Source: Sanghuangporus weigelae
Taxonomy: Eukaryota; Basidiomycota; Agaricomycetes; Hymenochaetales; Hymenochaetaceae
NCBI GenBank assembly: GCA_033182465.1
Contig: CP137321.1
Span: 2,728,001 to 2,792,000, forward strand
Length of the DNA stretch: 64,000 nt
Direction: 5' to 3'
Shown here: one piece after another, positions 34,599-44,589 of the stretch
Numbering within the stretch: position 1 is the stretch's first letter
How the letters are laid out: the number at the start of each line of letters is the position of its first letter
Notes under the pieces: model-generated
Told to the model about the DNA's origin: nothing
Seen by the model: the letters and a program-made list of their open reading frames with translations, nothing else
Databases searched by the model: none
Made by a program: the position numbers and the translations under genes

Positions 34599-35392
34599 TC
34601 AGCACGAATAACTTTTGATTTTGTTAGACCACGAACTTTGCTCCCTTCGTTTCTTCTCCGCAATGAGGCAGGTCACTGGAAACAAAGTCAAGCAGGTAAA
34701 TGTCGTAGATTGACGGAGATAAATGGTCATTCCACTCACCCACAAGCTCGTCGAGGATATCTACGCAGCCATTAGTGAGCTTGATATGCATCGGTGTCGA
34801 GCTGAAGAGACTACTATGAGTCAACTTTGCGATCGGGTAAGATTTATCATTGCTAGGATATAGCTGTTCGAAGAAAGTGACTGCTGGTATATGAAAGTCG
34901 GAAGAAGGCATCCGATTCAAACTCACCTTTATGGTACCGTCTTGCATCTTCCAAATGTACTCTCTACCAGTACTCGCTCTGAATATTCGCTTGCTTTCCA
35001 AAACCTCCAACATTTAGTACGGACCATGAATCAGTATCGACTGATGCTTACCTTCTCGACCAATTCCCAGTTGTCGGAAAGTAATTTCTCACTAATACGA
35101 ACGGGACGTCCGGACCAAGAGCATCCAGCCCAATTCCAGGAGCAATCCGCATCCGCCCTGAATGTCTCCGTTTCTCTACTTCGGCAACGTGGATCTCTTG
35201 TTGCGTTTCTCTATCCCATCTGTAAACCGAGGTAACACGATCGTCACTGAATATGTGTTCTCTAGGAGGAGTGTGCACGCGATAGCGGATCCCGAGCTCG
35301 TCGCATGTTATGACGTTTTTACTGAGACTGTCAGTCTCAAAAACTAGGAAGTAGGGCCATCGATCTGATGGCGCTGAGGATGTCTGACCCAT
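34599..35392 (-). CDS. DUF6593-like small protein, paralogue 1
   Basis: Begins MGQTSSAPSDRW at 35392, a good N-myristoylation signal (Gly2, Ser6). Exon 1 reads ITCDELGIRYRVHTPP, VYRWDRETQQEI, VAEVEKRRHSGRMRIAP and ends NWSR. The intron (donor gtaagc near 35051) is removed to SKRIFRAST, then GREYIWKMQDG, the short LYPSNDKSYPIAKL segment, PMHIKLTNGCVDILDELV and VTCLIAEKKRRE. The layout (N-terminal beta-rich half, FRASxGxxYxWK motif, late 'DILDxxVxT' helix) resembles the Agaricomycete DUF6593 domain; assignment is from memory. About 190 residues. The tail stops early (KIKSYSC, stop at 34599), while a Gly/Ala-rich tail like those of paralogues 2 and 4 lies just beyond in another frame (34495-34570). 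Function unknown. Confidence 0.7.
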
Positions 35393-35890
35393 CGGTTTAT
35401 TGGTTTATTTGCAGTCCCGCTTCGCCGTATTTTATAGTCATGCGCGGTTTCTTGAAGGATACCCGTTATTAAGTGCATAGGCACTTATTTATATGTTATT
35501 TAGAAAAGGGGGCTGCGCCGGCCCCATGGCACCAAAGACGCGTTGCATCTGATTCAAATGTAATCGGGTATCAGGAGAACAACGATTGATGTGCCAGGAG
35601 TTTTCGGTTTTTGTGGGGCCGTTTCATAGAGTGATACCTATTATGGTATTGCGATCAAGGGTCAGACTTCCAGGTGGTCAGATGATTGCAGATGTCGTAA
35701 ATGAATAGAGCAGTATTCAATACCCGTTCACCTCTCTATCACCTCGAGATGACAATTATCGGGATTCTTGACCACTCACTCTGTTCTTTCGTAAATCATA
35801 TACTTCTCTAGATTCAGAGACACATACACTGTAAGGTTTGATTGTTTGATACTGCATTTGAGATCTTCGTCTCGTCTTTGAAACCTAGTG
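35393..35890. other. upstream region of paralogue 1
   Basis: Promoter side of the paralogue 1 gene. No coding sequence or repeat recognised. Confidence 0.5.
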
Positions 35891-36054
35891 TTCCGACCGT
35901 ATGCGTATAATGCGTATACGGCTTTCCGTATACGGGATACGGCCGTATCGTATAAGAGAAAAAGAAGAAAATATACGGCCCGTATATATACGGCCGTATC
36001 CGTATAAAAAAAGTCAAAAATTATCGTATACGGCATATGCGCCATATACGGAAC
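35891..36054. mobile_element. CGTATACGG-rich MITE-like element, copy 1
   Basis: Starts TTCCGACCGTAT and ends ATATACGGAAC. The 164 bp is filled with overlapping palindromic units built on CGTATACGG and GTATACGGCC, so it could fold into many hairpins. A second, inverted copy lies at 36371-36503. No coding potential. Confidence 0.6.
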
Positions 36055-36370
36055 TCCACCTCGTATGCCCTTTGGAAGGGTATTTTGTCCCTGCCTTCCA
36101 TGCGGGGAGCATATTATTTTCTTTGGAAATCATAATTTGAGTGTTGCCAAGCACGGCAGGACTGGTGTCAGCAAAAATTTTGGCAATATGCAACTAGGTA
36201 AGCGATTATTCACACACATCCGGTGATCACATATACGTTGATCTGCTCGGACAGCTATGAAAATTATCCCAAAGCACCATTATCAGTGAACAGAACCTTC
36301 ATTGTATCGAGATAGACTTTGAACACTTTGAAAAAATATTTGTTAGTATGTCCTAATGTGGTAGAGTTAC

Positions 36371-36503
36371 GGAACCTCCGTATACGCCGTATTCCCGTAT
36401 ACGGGTGTTCCGTATCCGTATGAGACCTTGACCACCAAATATACGGTCGTATCCGTATAAGACTCGAGTTATACGGCCGTATCCGTATACGATACGGTCG
36501 GAA
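36371..36503. mobile_element. CGTATACGG-rich MITE-like element, copy 2 (inverted)
   Basis: Read on the minus strand it begins TTCCGACCGTATCGTATACGG and ends with CGTATACGGAGGTTCC, matching copy 1. Alternatively both copies are the two arms of one 613 bp element (35891-36503). Its outer flanks acctagtg and ccctattg agree at 6 of 8 bases, compatible with an old 8 bp target duplication of the hAT type. Confidence 0.6.
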
Positions 36504-36559
36504 CCCTATTGAAACCAAAGACACTGAAACATGAGAATATTTCAGTTACAGTGACATAA

Positions 36560-36760
36560 CATCTAAAATGATGGCATGGAGCAATTCAAGAGATACTTGC
36601 TCAAAATTTATCTGGAATATCCTCTTGATCCTGGGCGAGCTGCATTTCTATTGGAGTTGGATATTACGTGAGCTTGAGTATCCTGGATGGTACAACCAAA
36701 CTTTCCAAACATATTTCTTCCCATCATCTGCTTGAAAATTCGCTTACTTCTAGAAAGTCA
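36560..36760 (-). pseudogene. DUF6593-like relic fragment
   Basis: The stretch around 36686-36755 (gatggtacaaccaaactttcc...tcatctgcttgaaaattcgcttacttct) aligns with the exon boundary region of paralogue 1 (34930-35000: gtaccgtcttgcatcttcc...tactcgctctgaatattcgcttgc), i.e. the YIWK motif and the SKRIFRA segment. The rest is too decayed to read. It sits between paralogues 1 and 2, so the array once had another member here. Confidence 0.55.
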
Positions 36761-37089
36761 AAGTTCTCGAATCGAGAGGATAAAACCAACACGAATGAAT
36801 GGCTCACCCGGTAGTGCGTGTAATTCATACATCAGCGAAGAGAGGTCGGCCGTGACAGATTCATCTAAGCTTAACTCACGGAAGGTATGTATATTGGATA
36901 ACGGCATGTCCACCGTTTCATTCATTTGATCATCGTCATCGACAGTCGTGACAAGTCCCATGAGCAAATCCTCGTAAACACACGATCCTATCTGTTCATA
37001 GCAGGAGACAGTGACAGAGCTCACTGTAGTCATTTGCATAGGTGGAGGCGGACGGCGTCAAATCAATCATCGAGCGGAGTTACACGTAA

Positions 37090-37145
37090 GCCGGCCCTAA
37101 ATTACTTGTAGTAAGTAAGTTGACAAAATCGTTAGATTTTGCCGA
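37090..37145. repeat. GGCCGGCCCTAAATTA-type block, copy 2
   Basis: ccggccctaaattactt, then agattttgccgagc, homologous to 34217-34262. It is followed by further shared sequence ('gttaaggacaatgatg' against 'attaagggcaatggta'), showing that paralogues 1 and 2 arose with their 3' flanks. Confidence 0.6.
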
Positions 37146-37415
37146 GCATGGAACTTGTATTCAAACCGCTCTGTTCATCTGCTCTTTCTCGGACCTGTTC
37201 CGTTTTGATAGACTGGTCCTGCAGACGTTCCGAGCTTAATTGTGATCTTCGGGTTAAGGACAATGATGCCATTGTGAGGTGTCGATCTTTGCAATTATAT
37301 ACGCTTATACATAACTAATTATTATTTACAGTCGAAGATTGAGAATAGAAAGTAGAATATATTCGCATCCCAGCACTCGTGCCTGAAGCATCTCTCCACA
37401 GCCTCAACCTCAGGT

Positions 37416-38299
37416 CTACCCAGCCGCAGCCGCAGCCCCAGCTGCACTCGACGCCGACGCCGCTCCTGCCGCTGCGTTCTGGTCTTCTATAGATGGGAAG
37501 AAATACATGTCAGCACGAATAACTTCTAATTCTGTTATACACGAACGTAGGTCTCTTCGTTTCTGCTCTGCAAGGAGGCAGGTCACTGGCATTAAAGATG
37601 AACAGGTATGTGTTATAAATTGACCATACAGTTGAAGATGTATGTTACTCACCTACAACCTCGTCGAGGATATCTAAGCACTCGTTCGTGAACATGATGC
37701 GCATTGGCGTTGAACCAAAAGCACTAGCATGACCATACTCTGCGATCGGCTCGGATTTGTCATCGCTACGATATAGCTGAGTCCAAAATGTGAATGCTGA
37801 TCTATGGAACTTGGAAGAAGCAGACTCACTTTCCCATCGTAAATCTTCCAAATGTACTCTTTGCCATTGCTAGCTCTGAAGATTCGTTTACTGTCCAGGA
37901 GCCATGTTATTGAGTCCAAACTCATAATTTATCGTCGAATACGACTTACATTCCCGTCCGTTTTGTATTCGGGAAGTATTCTTTCAATCGTACGAACGGG
38001 GCTTCTAGCCCAGGAACATCCAGCCCAGTCCCGGGAGCGATCCGCACACGTCGTTTATGAAACCGTTTCTCTACTTCAGCAATAAGGATCTCCCGCTGTG
38101 TCTCGGGATCCAATCTGTAAATCGAGGTAATACGATCGTCGGTCAAGGTGAAGATACGAGTTACAGGAGGGGTATAAATGCGATAGCGGATCCCTAGCTC
38201 CTCACACGTGAGAGTGTTGTTATCAAGTTTGTATTTGTCAGAGGTGAAATTTAAGAAGTAAGGCCAGCGCTCTGACGGTGTTGAAGATTTTTGACCCAT
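37416..38299 (-). CDS. DUF6593-like small protein, paralogue 2 (Ala-rich tail)
   Basis: Starts MGQKSSTPSERWPYF at 38299 (myristoylation-type N-terminus). Recognisable blocks: LTCEELGIRYRIYTPP, IYRLDPETQREI, VAEVEKRFH or AEVEKRFHKRRVRIAPG, DSKRIFRASNGKEYIWKIYDGK, LYRSDDKSEPIAE, PMRIMFTNECLDILDEVV, VTCLLAEQKRRD. The final exon continues past the point where paralogue 1 stops, through ADMYFFPSIEDQN into an Ala/Gly/Ser-rich tail (AAAGAASASSAAGAAAAAG). Four or five exons with introns of 50-60 nt. Same orientation as paralogues 1, 3 and 4. Function unknown; probably a membrane-associated cytosolic protein if myristoylated (inference). Confidence 0.72.
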
Positions 38300-39319
38300 C
38301 GGGGCGCGGTGTAAGATATAGCAGGATTGGTTTCAGTGCATTGGTATTTATATTTACCAGTTATGAGAAGGGGCTGTGCCAGCGCCCGCCGGCGCTGGAT
38401 CGGGATCGAGCTGTGTGTGTCTGATTTGGATTGATGCCGCGCCGGCCACACCTGAGCCTTTTTGCGGAGTTGTTTTATAGCCGAATACCTAGATCGGCCC
38501 TAATTATTGACAAATATTGAATTTTGTCAAATCAGATCGACCTTGCGTCCGAATAACTTGGTTCATCTACTCTACTACTCTGGGACCTATTTGAAAGATT
38601 GAACCTGTGGTAATTATACACGTTCCATGGAGTTATTTCAATAATCGGACTTAGAAGAAACATTGACGTTCTGAACAGACCAGGGAGAAATTGTTTGCGC
38701 ACACATATCTTCCTTGATACAGCAACGATCAAGTGGATACTGGGATGCTCGCTGAATTCATTTGGCCGTTTGATTAATCGACGTAGCGATTTGTGCATGG
38801 GTGCTTATGTCCACGCACCAGTTAAGAGAGGGGGCTGTGCACCGGCGTCAAATCGAAACTAAAAGATGCTGCATGCATGACGTCGGCTGCTCCTTGCTGC
38901 GGCACCTCTGCGGAGTTGCTTCACCGGATTGGACTGTATATCAACTGCGGTGGGCAGTGACATGTCAGATTCTGGCAACCGGTTGCGATTTTGCATGACA
39001 CTGCGACCCGACAGGCAAATTGTTAGGATTATCTGTGGAGTTTTGTGCTTCACCCATGACATTAATATTAATGTCTCCAATGAATGAATCTTTGTACAAT
39101 GAAGTGATGTCCTGAAGCAGAGATGATGAAGGAGAGGCTTACAGGTTTTTTCGTAATACCGTAAGAACCTCAGAAGCACAGAAGGGAAGCATCACCACTC
39201 CACCCTGGTTGTCAAACCTGTATATGCATTGATTATAATATCTGGTGACAGATCAAGAATTGGAGATATGGAAATATGCTTGCATTTTCCCACCACTATC
39301 TCATACCCCAAAGTGAACC
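38300..39319. other. spacer in DUF6593-like array; repeat block copy 3 at 38493-38530
   Basis: Holds the third 'cggccctaattatt...attgaattttgtc' block and a stretch (38662-38770) matching 33860-33960. The rest (38800-39319) shows no gene that I can support. Confidence 0.5.
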
Positions 39320-40190
39320 TCAGTGACCTCCTGGACCAGCACGGTGGGCGTTGTGGGTCGCGGCTATAGACGGGAAGTGGTCAGTTGTGTCAACATGGAT
39401 AACTTTTACTGTAATTTTGTTAGACCACGGACCTTGTTCGCTTTGTTCCTTCTCTGCAATGAGGCAGGTCACTGACATTGAAGGCAAGCAGGTAAATGCT
39501 ATGAATTGACGGAATTGGGAGGATGTATCACCAACCCACAAGCTCGTCAAGGATATCTGTGCACCCATTATTGAGCTTAATATGCGTCGGCGTCGAGCTG
39601 AAGACACTGGCGTGACCGAACTTTGCGATCGGTTCAGACTTATCATCGCTAGAATATAGCTGTTCAAATCTTGAATACTGGTCTATGGAACTCAGAAGAA
39701 GCCAATCAACTCAGACTCACTGTGCCATCGTAGATCTGCCAAATGCATTCTTTGCCATTGCTCGCTCTGAAGATCCGCTTACTATCCATGAGCCATGTTA
39801 TCGAGACCAAACCCATAGATCATCATCGGCTACGACTTACGTTCCCGACCATTTTGAAGTACTCCGAAAGTATTCTTTCACCGATACAAACGGGGAATTT
39901 ATCCCAGGAACGTCCAGCCCAGCTCCCGGGGCGATCCGCATCCACTGCTTATGACTCCGTTTCTCTACTTCAGCAATAAGGATCTCCCGCTGAGCTTTGC
40001 TATCCCATCTGTAAATCGAGGTAACACGGTCCTCGGTCAAGGCGAAGATACGAGTTACAGGGGGAGTGTAAATGCGATAGTGGAGCCCTAGCTCTTCACA
40101 TGTGAGAGTGTTGTTGTCAAGATTATGCTTGTCGGAGAAAATCAGTGAGTAAGGCCAGCGGTCTGACGGGGCTGAGGATGTTTGACCCAT
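39320..40190 (-). CDS. DUF6593-like small protein, paralogue 3
   Basis: ATG at 40188-40190 gives MGQTSSAPSDRWPYSL. An ATG further upstream in frame (40331) would bury the myristoylation signal, so the internal one is preferred because it matches paralogues 1 and 2. Blocks: LTCEELGLHYRIYTPP, IYRWDSKAQREI, AEVEKRSHKQWMRIAPG, then the SKRIFRAS and IW motifs in the second exon (39720-39785), SSDDKSEPIAKFGHAS, PTHIKLNNGCTDILDELV-like, VTCLIAEKEQSEQ and a His/Gly tail (AATHNAHRAGPGGH). The tail replaces the Ala-rich tail of paralogue 2. Function unknown. Confidence 0.7.
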
Positions 40191-40426
40191 CGGCTTTTTG
40201 GATTGTTGAAGGATAGTTGCAGTCCAGATACACTTACAAATATTTATATGCCTTGAGGGAGAGGGGGCTGTGTCAGTGCTGTACTGTTCCCGTAGTAATA
40301 AATGCTCTCCTGTCTGATGGCTCAAAGACAATGATGATGCTAGTTTATAGATTACACGAGATATAGTTTGATCTTAATCTGCAATCACAGATTGAGAATA
40401 GGAAAGTAACGTACTCGAACCATCTC

Positions 40427-41313
40427 TTAGCCGCCGCCGCCTGGTGCCGCCGCCGCCGCTCCTCCTCCTCCTCCTGCAGCTGCTCCCGGTACGGCATAAT
40501 AGCTGTTTTCTATAAACGGAAGGTAGAGATGTCCGACGTCTCTTTTATTATACCACGAACCTGCCTCTCTTCGATCTTCCTCTACAACGATGAATGTCAC
40601 TACAATGCCAAATCAGCATGTAATTTAATCATGATCTCGAAATGTGAATACTTGATACAGTTCAAAGGTATATGTACGATTCTCACCAACTACCTCATCA
40701 AGGATATCTATGCACTCTTGGGAAAGCTTGAGTCGCATCGGCTTTGAGAGAGAGTATCCAGTTTGAATAAGCCTTGCGAGGGCACGGTTTTTATCATCGC
40801 TGTTATAAAGCTGAATTGAACGTGAGCGTGTAGAATTGGAGAGGCAGATGAACCGGATTCACCTGGATATCGTCTCCTTTGTACTTCCAAATGTACTGAC
40901 TACCATCACTCGCTCTAAAGGTTCGCTTGCTTTACACGACCTTTAGACCGGACGAATAGTACATCATCGTGCGAGGCTTACGTTTTTGGGTAAATTGCAT
41001 TCTTCGGGAAGAAATCCGTCACTGGTACGAATGGGACTTCCGGACCAAAGGCGTCCAATCCAAGTCCAGGAGCAATCCGTACTCGATGCGAAAATTTCTG
41101 TTTCTCCAACTCGGCAACAAGCATCTCCTGTGGTACTTCTCTATCCCATCTGTAAAATGAGGTGACGCTTTCCTTGGAAGTGCTGTGCTTAGGAGGAGTG
41201 TAAATACGATATCGGATCCCTAGTTCGTCACATGTAATGGTGTTGTTGATGAGGCTGTCGGAGGCAAAGGAGAGGTAGAAGGATGAGTCGTCCAGCGGGA
41301 CATTTTGAGCCAT
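40427..41313 (-). CDS. DUF6593-like small protein, paralogue 4 (Gly-rich tail, no Gly2)
   Basis: Starts MAQNVPLDDSSFY at 41313, so the Gly needed for N-myristoylation is replaced by Ala. Blocks as in the other paralogues: ITCDELGIRYRIYTPP, FYRWDREVPQEM, AELEKQKFSHRVRIAPG, KRTFRASDGSQYIWKYKGDD, LYNSDDKNRALARL, MRLKLSQECIDILDEVV, VTFIVVEEDRREAG. It ends in a Gly/Ala run encoded by GGC/GCG repeats, with stop TAA at 40427. It is the most diverged of the four. It may be cytosolic where the others are membrane-bound (inference). Confidence 0.7.
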
Positions 41314-42854
41314 TGCACTTCTGGTAACAGGTACCAGTGTTTACAATGCTTATGTGAAGCGGGTAGATAGCACTGAATGATCAAATCCCACGGATGCTGC
41401 TGGTGCGTAAACACAGAGTTCAGGTTCATAGACGAATACCTCTTACGGTATTGTAATCAAGGGTTAGTATGCTCATATCAAAGCCGGAGGCAGGAATAGT
41501 AGAATAGGCCAATAGTGTGTTGACGCTGCGTCCTGATTTTGATCTCAGTTGATCTCAGTTGAATAATTGCAGTATTTTATTACCTGTATCACCTTAAGAT
41601 AGCGATTAGAATTAGAATCCTCCTGAGACTCCTAATACACTTACTGCCTCCAGTATGTCAGCAATCGCATTTTTCGCCATGCGTAAACAACGTGCATCCA
41701 GAAGACATAAGTATAAATAGTATTTTCAATAAATTCTTTCATGTCCTTGTTTCGTCTCCGAATCGAAGCCACTGAAAAGATACACGACATTTCTTTCCAA
41801 TCAAACATACAAGACAGAACAACATGAAAATTTTTGAAACGTACTTGACGATCGCGACTTTGAGTCTCAGATTTGGTCTAAAGTCTGAAAAGAGTGTTAG
41901 AAAAGACGCACTCTAAGCAGAACTGCTTGATGGTTATCGTTTTACTCTGATACCAAGACTTAACTGAAGAGACGCCACCATCAGTATCCCTCGCCGTGAG
42001 GGATCATGATTGTATCTTCCACGGTGTGTAAAGTGCTGTGCAGAACAGCGCCGACGTAATGATGTGCATTTCGCTCTGGAAAGACCGAAAGTTATCCTGT
42101 TACAGCTGCTCGAATGAGATTTCGTCGCCACTCATTGTGGCGGGAATCGGCTCTACAGACACCGCAGGTTGATGACTAATTTATTCCTTATGTTAGCATT
42201 GCAGATCATGATCCGTTATATTGACTTTGACTTTGACTTCAACTTATGGCCTGACCCATCTTCGTCTTTTGTGTTTTTCAGGCAGGAGGCATCACGTTTT
42301 CTCGGCTCGCAACTTGGGGAACGTGGTTCGCTGGCAAATGAGCAGAGCTTGTGACCCTCCAGAGACTCGAATTTCTTTAATATGCCGGACCTTCATCATG
42401 GCGACCAAACGGATAGCCAGTTTCGGTATGAAAATGCATGATGGGAAGTAAAGGTACTCCTGAGATCTGTGGCGAGCTTCCGTAGCGGACCGCTTATGGA
42501 TATGTCCAGCGGTCCGTACCAGTCCGTAGCCCTTACAACGCAAATATTGCTCCATCTTCCTGGCATATTTGGGCTCAGGTCGACCCATGGCAGAACGCCA
42601 TGTGTAAGAAATCAATAACTTCTTATGAATGGAAGAACAATCGTGGGCCGATCAGCCTTATGTCTTAATGAGCGTGGTCGTCTCTCGCAAATCACTATGT
42701 TTTCTCCGAATATCATCAGTCTGTCATCTGGGTGGTCGGCCTTGCCGAAATTACCGAGGATAACTGATTGCTATGATGGAGTCCTGATTCCAAGGGTATA
42801 AAAGCAAACACAGATGCTCCCGTTCAAACCCCGACCCCACATCAGGCTGTCATA
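41314..42854. other. intergenic, no gene seen; TATA box at 42797
   Basis: 1.5 kb without a supportable gene. TATAAAA at 42797-42803 lies 52 bp upstream of the arabinanase ATG and is the clearest TATA box in the window, in keeping with an inducible gene. Confidence 0.55.
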
Positions 42855-44397
42855 ATGCGTTGTTTTTCGTCACTCCTTCTGCTTGCAACCGCTAGCGTCT
42901 CGCTGGCCCAAGTGGGGCCTGGCGTCGTCACTGGAGATACCTCGGTGCATGATCCAACAATGTGCAAGGATGGAAGTGGAACATATTTCATCTTCTCTAC
43001 CGGTACAGGGCTCGAGATCCGCACATCCACCGATAGGACTGCATGGACTTTGGAGGGCTTGGTGTGGCCCGACGGGGCACCGTGGACTGACGAGTTCACT
43101 GGCACTTCAAATGGGTATGTCATCATGTAACGTCACTCTGTTTTGAACAGATCTCATTTGCATTAACTTAGTGCCCTTTGGGCACCGGACTGCACCATCG
43201 TGGATGGAACATTCTATGTGAATACGACTCACATGAGCTAGTTTGTCCATTTGCTTAAGGCATTTCTTCGTAGCTCTATTACGCTGCATCGACTTTTGGC
43301 TCTCAACATGTATGTTTCATTTGATCACTTTCGACGTGTAAACAGTCTGACAATTGGTGCGTAGTCTGGGATTTTCCTCGCCACATCCAGCACGGGTATG
43401 CCAGGCTCGTTCGAGAATTTAGGCCTAGTAACGTCAACTAATTCTGGAGACGACCATAATGTAAGACTCTGCGCGAACTTTTCGGATGCTTTTACTGAGT
43501 CGGACCTTAATTGCAGGCTATTGATCCAAAGTAGGTCATCAATTTCTTTGCTGTTGCGATAGAACCTTTTCTGATCAGATGTCTAAACTAGCTTGATCAC
43601 AGGTACGAATATTACATGTTACCATGGTAAGGAATTCTTGACCACCTACTGACGGACTTTCAGATGGTAGCGAATGGTACCTGAGCCTGGGTAGTTTCTG
43701 GACTGGGATCAAGGGCGTCCCGTGAGCATTTACTCCTCTTCTTGATCATAAAGCTCTTGTAGCTAAGTACGCATTCACTCAGAGTGGCCGCTGGTGCTCC
43801 TGAACTAGAGACCAACACGTTCGACGCGCTTGCTCAGCGCACAGGGGGTACGACTGCCATCGAGGCATCCGTCATCTTCAGAAACGGCGACTTCTACTAC
43901 CTGTTCAGTTCTTGGGATCAGTGCTGCCAGGGCACGAGTAGCACGTACAATATCCGCGTCGGACGCTCTTCAACGTAAGTCTTTGCTCATACGAATGTCC
44001 CTAAATGGAGGTTGTGATTGATTAATTTGTGTCTGTGTAGCCTAAACGGCGGCTATGTCGATGCTGATGGAGTTGCCCTTACCGCCGGTGGTGGCACGTT
44101 GGTCCTCGGAACTCATGATAATGTCGTTGGACCTGGCGGACAAGACCTTCTTGTGGACGATGATGGGCCTATTCTCATTTATCGTAAGTCATTTAACCCG
44201 TTTCTGGCGTATTTCCTCAAAGCGTACTCATTGTTCCCTTTTTCAACACTCGCTATGCAGATTACTATACGGCCGACGGACCTGAGGTAAGTGGAAGAGT
44301 TTAGATTTGATCACCTTCTTCTAATAACTTACCTGTTTTGTTCCAGCTTGGAATCAACCGTCTCGATTTCTCAAGTGGTTGGCCGGTTGTCGTGTAA
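42855..44397 (+). CDS. GH43 endo-1,5-alpha-L-arabinanase-like glycoside hydrolase
   Basis: Secreted enzyme expected to cleave arabinan side chains of pectin. Starts with a signal peptide ([18 protein letters not shown], cleavage before Q19). Five-bladed-propeller GH43 features: catalytic-base motif [20 protein letters not shown] (Asp), [14 protein letters not shown] joined across an intron to [33 protein letters not shown], the acid region [22 protein letters not shown] (Glu), and the final [13 protein letters not shown] before TAA at 44395-44397. At least eight exons, some very short (for example about 14 nt at 43517-43530), so the middle exon edges are tentative. It is embedded in the DUF6593-like array, with a decayed copy immediately downstream. 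Confidence 0.85.
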
Positions 44398-44589
44398 CTT
44401 CCTTTCTATTCGTGTTCGTACGTATATCGTTCGGTACTTTTCAGACTATATGACTTCTTTACGTTGCACCTGGAGTTCGACGCCTCCGTGCAAAGGTTCG
44501 TAAGGAACGGAAAGCGGACACTCTTTCATGTACTTCTAAATCTGCATATCGGAAACATCGTGTTAGCCTGATACAAAATGACTCAAAGA

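Noticed and set aside
42790-42855. tRNA-like 'GTTCAAACCCC' string
   Set aside because: No matching D-arm, anticodon arm or acceptor pairing around it; it is 5' leader sequence of the arabinanase gene.
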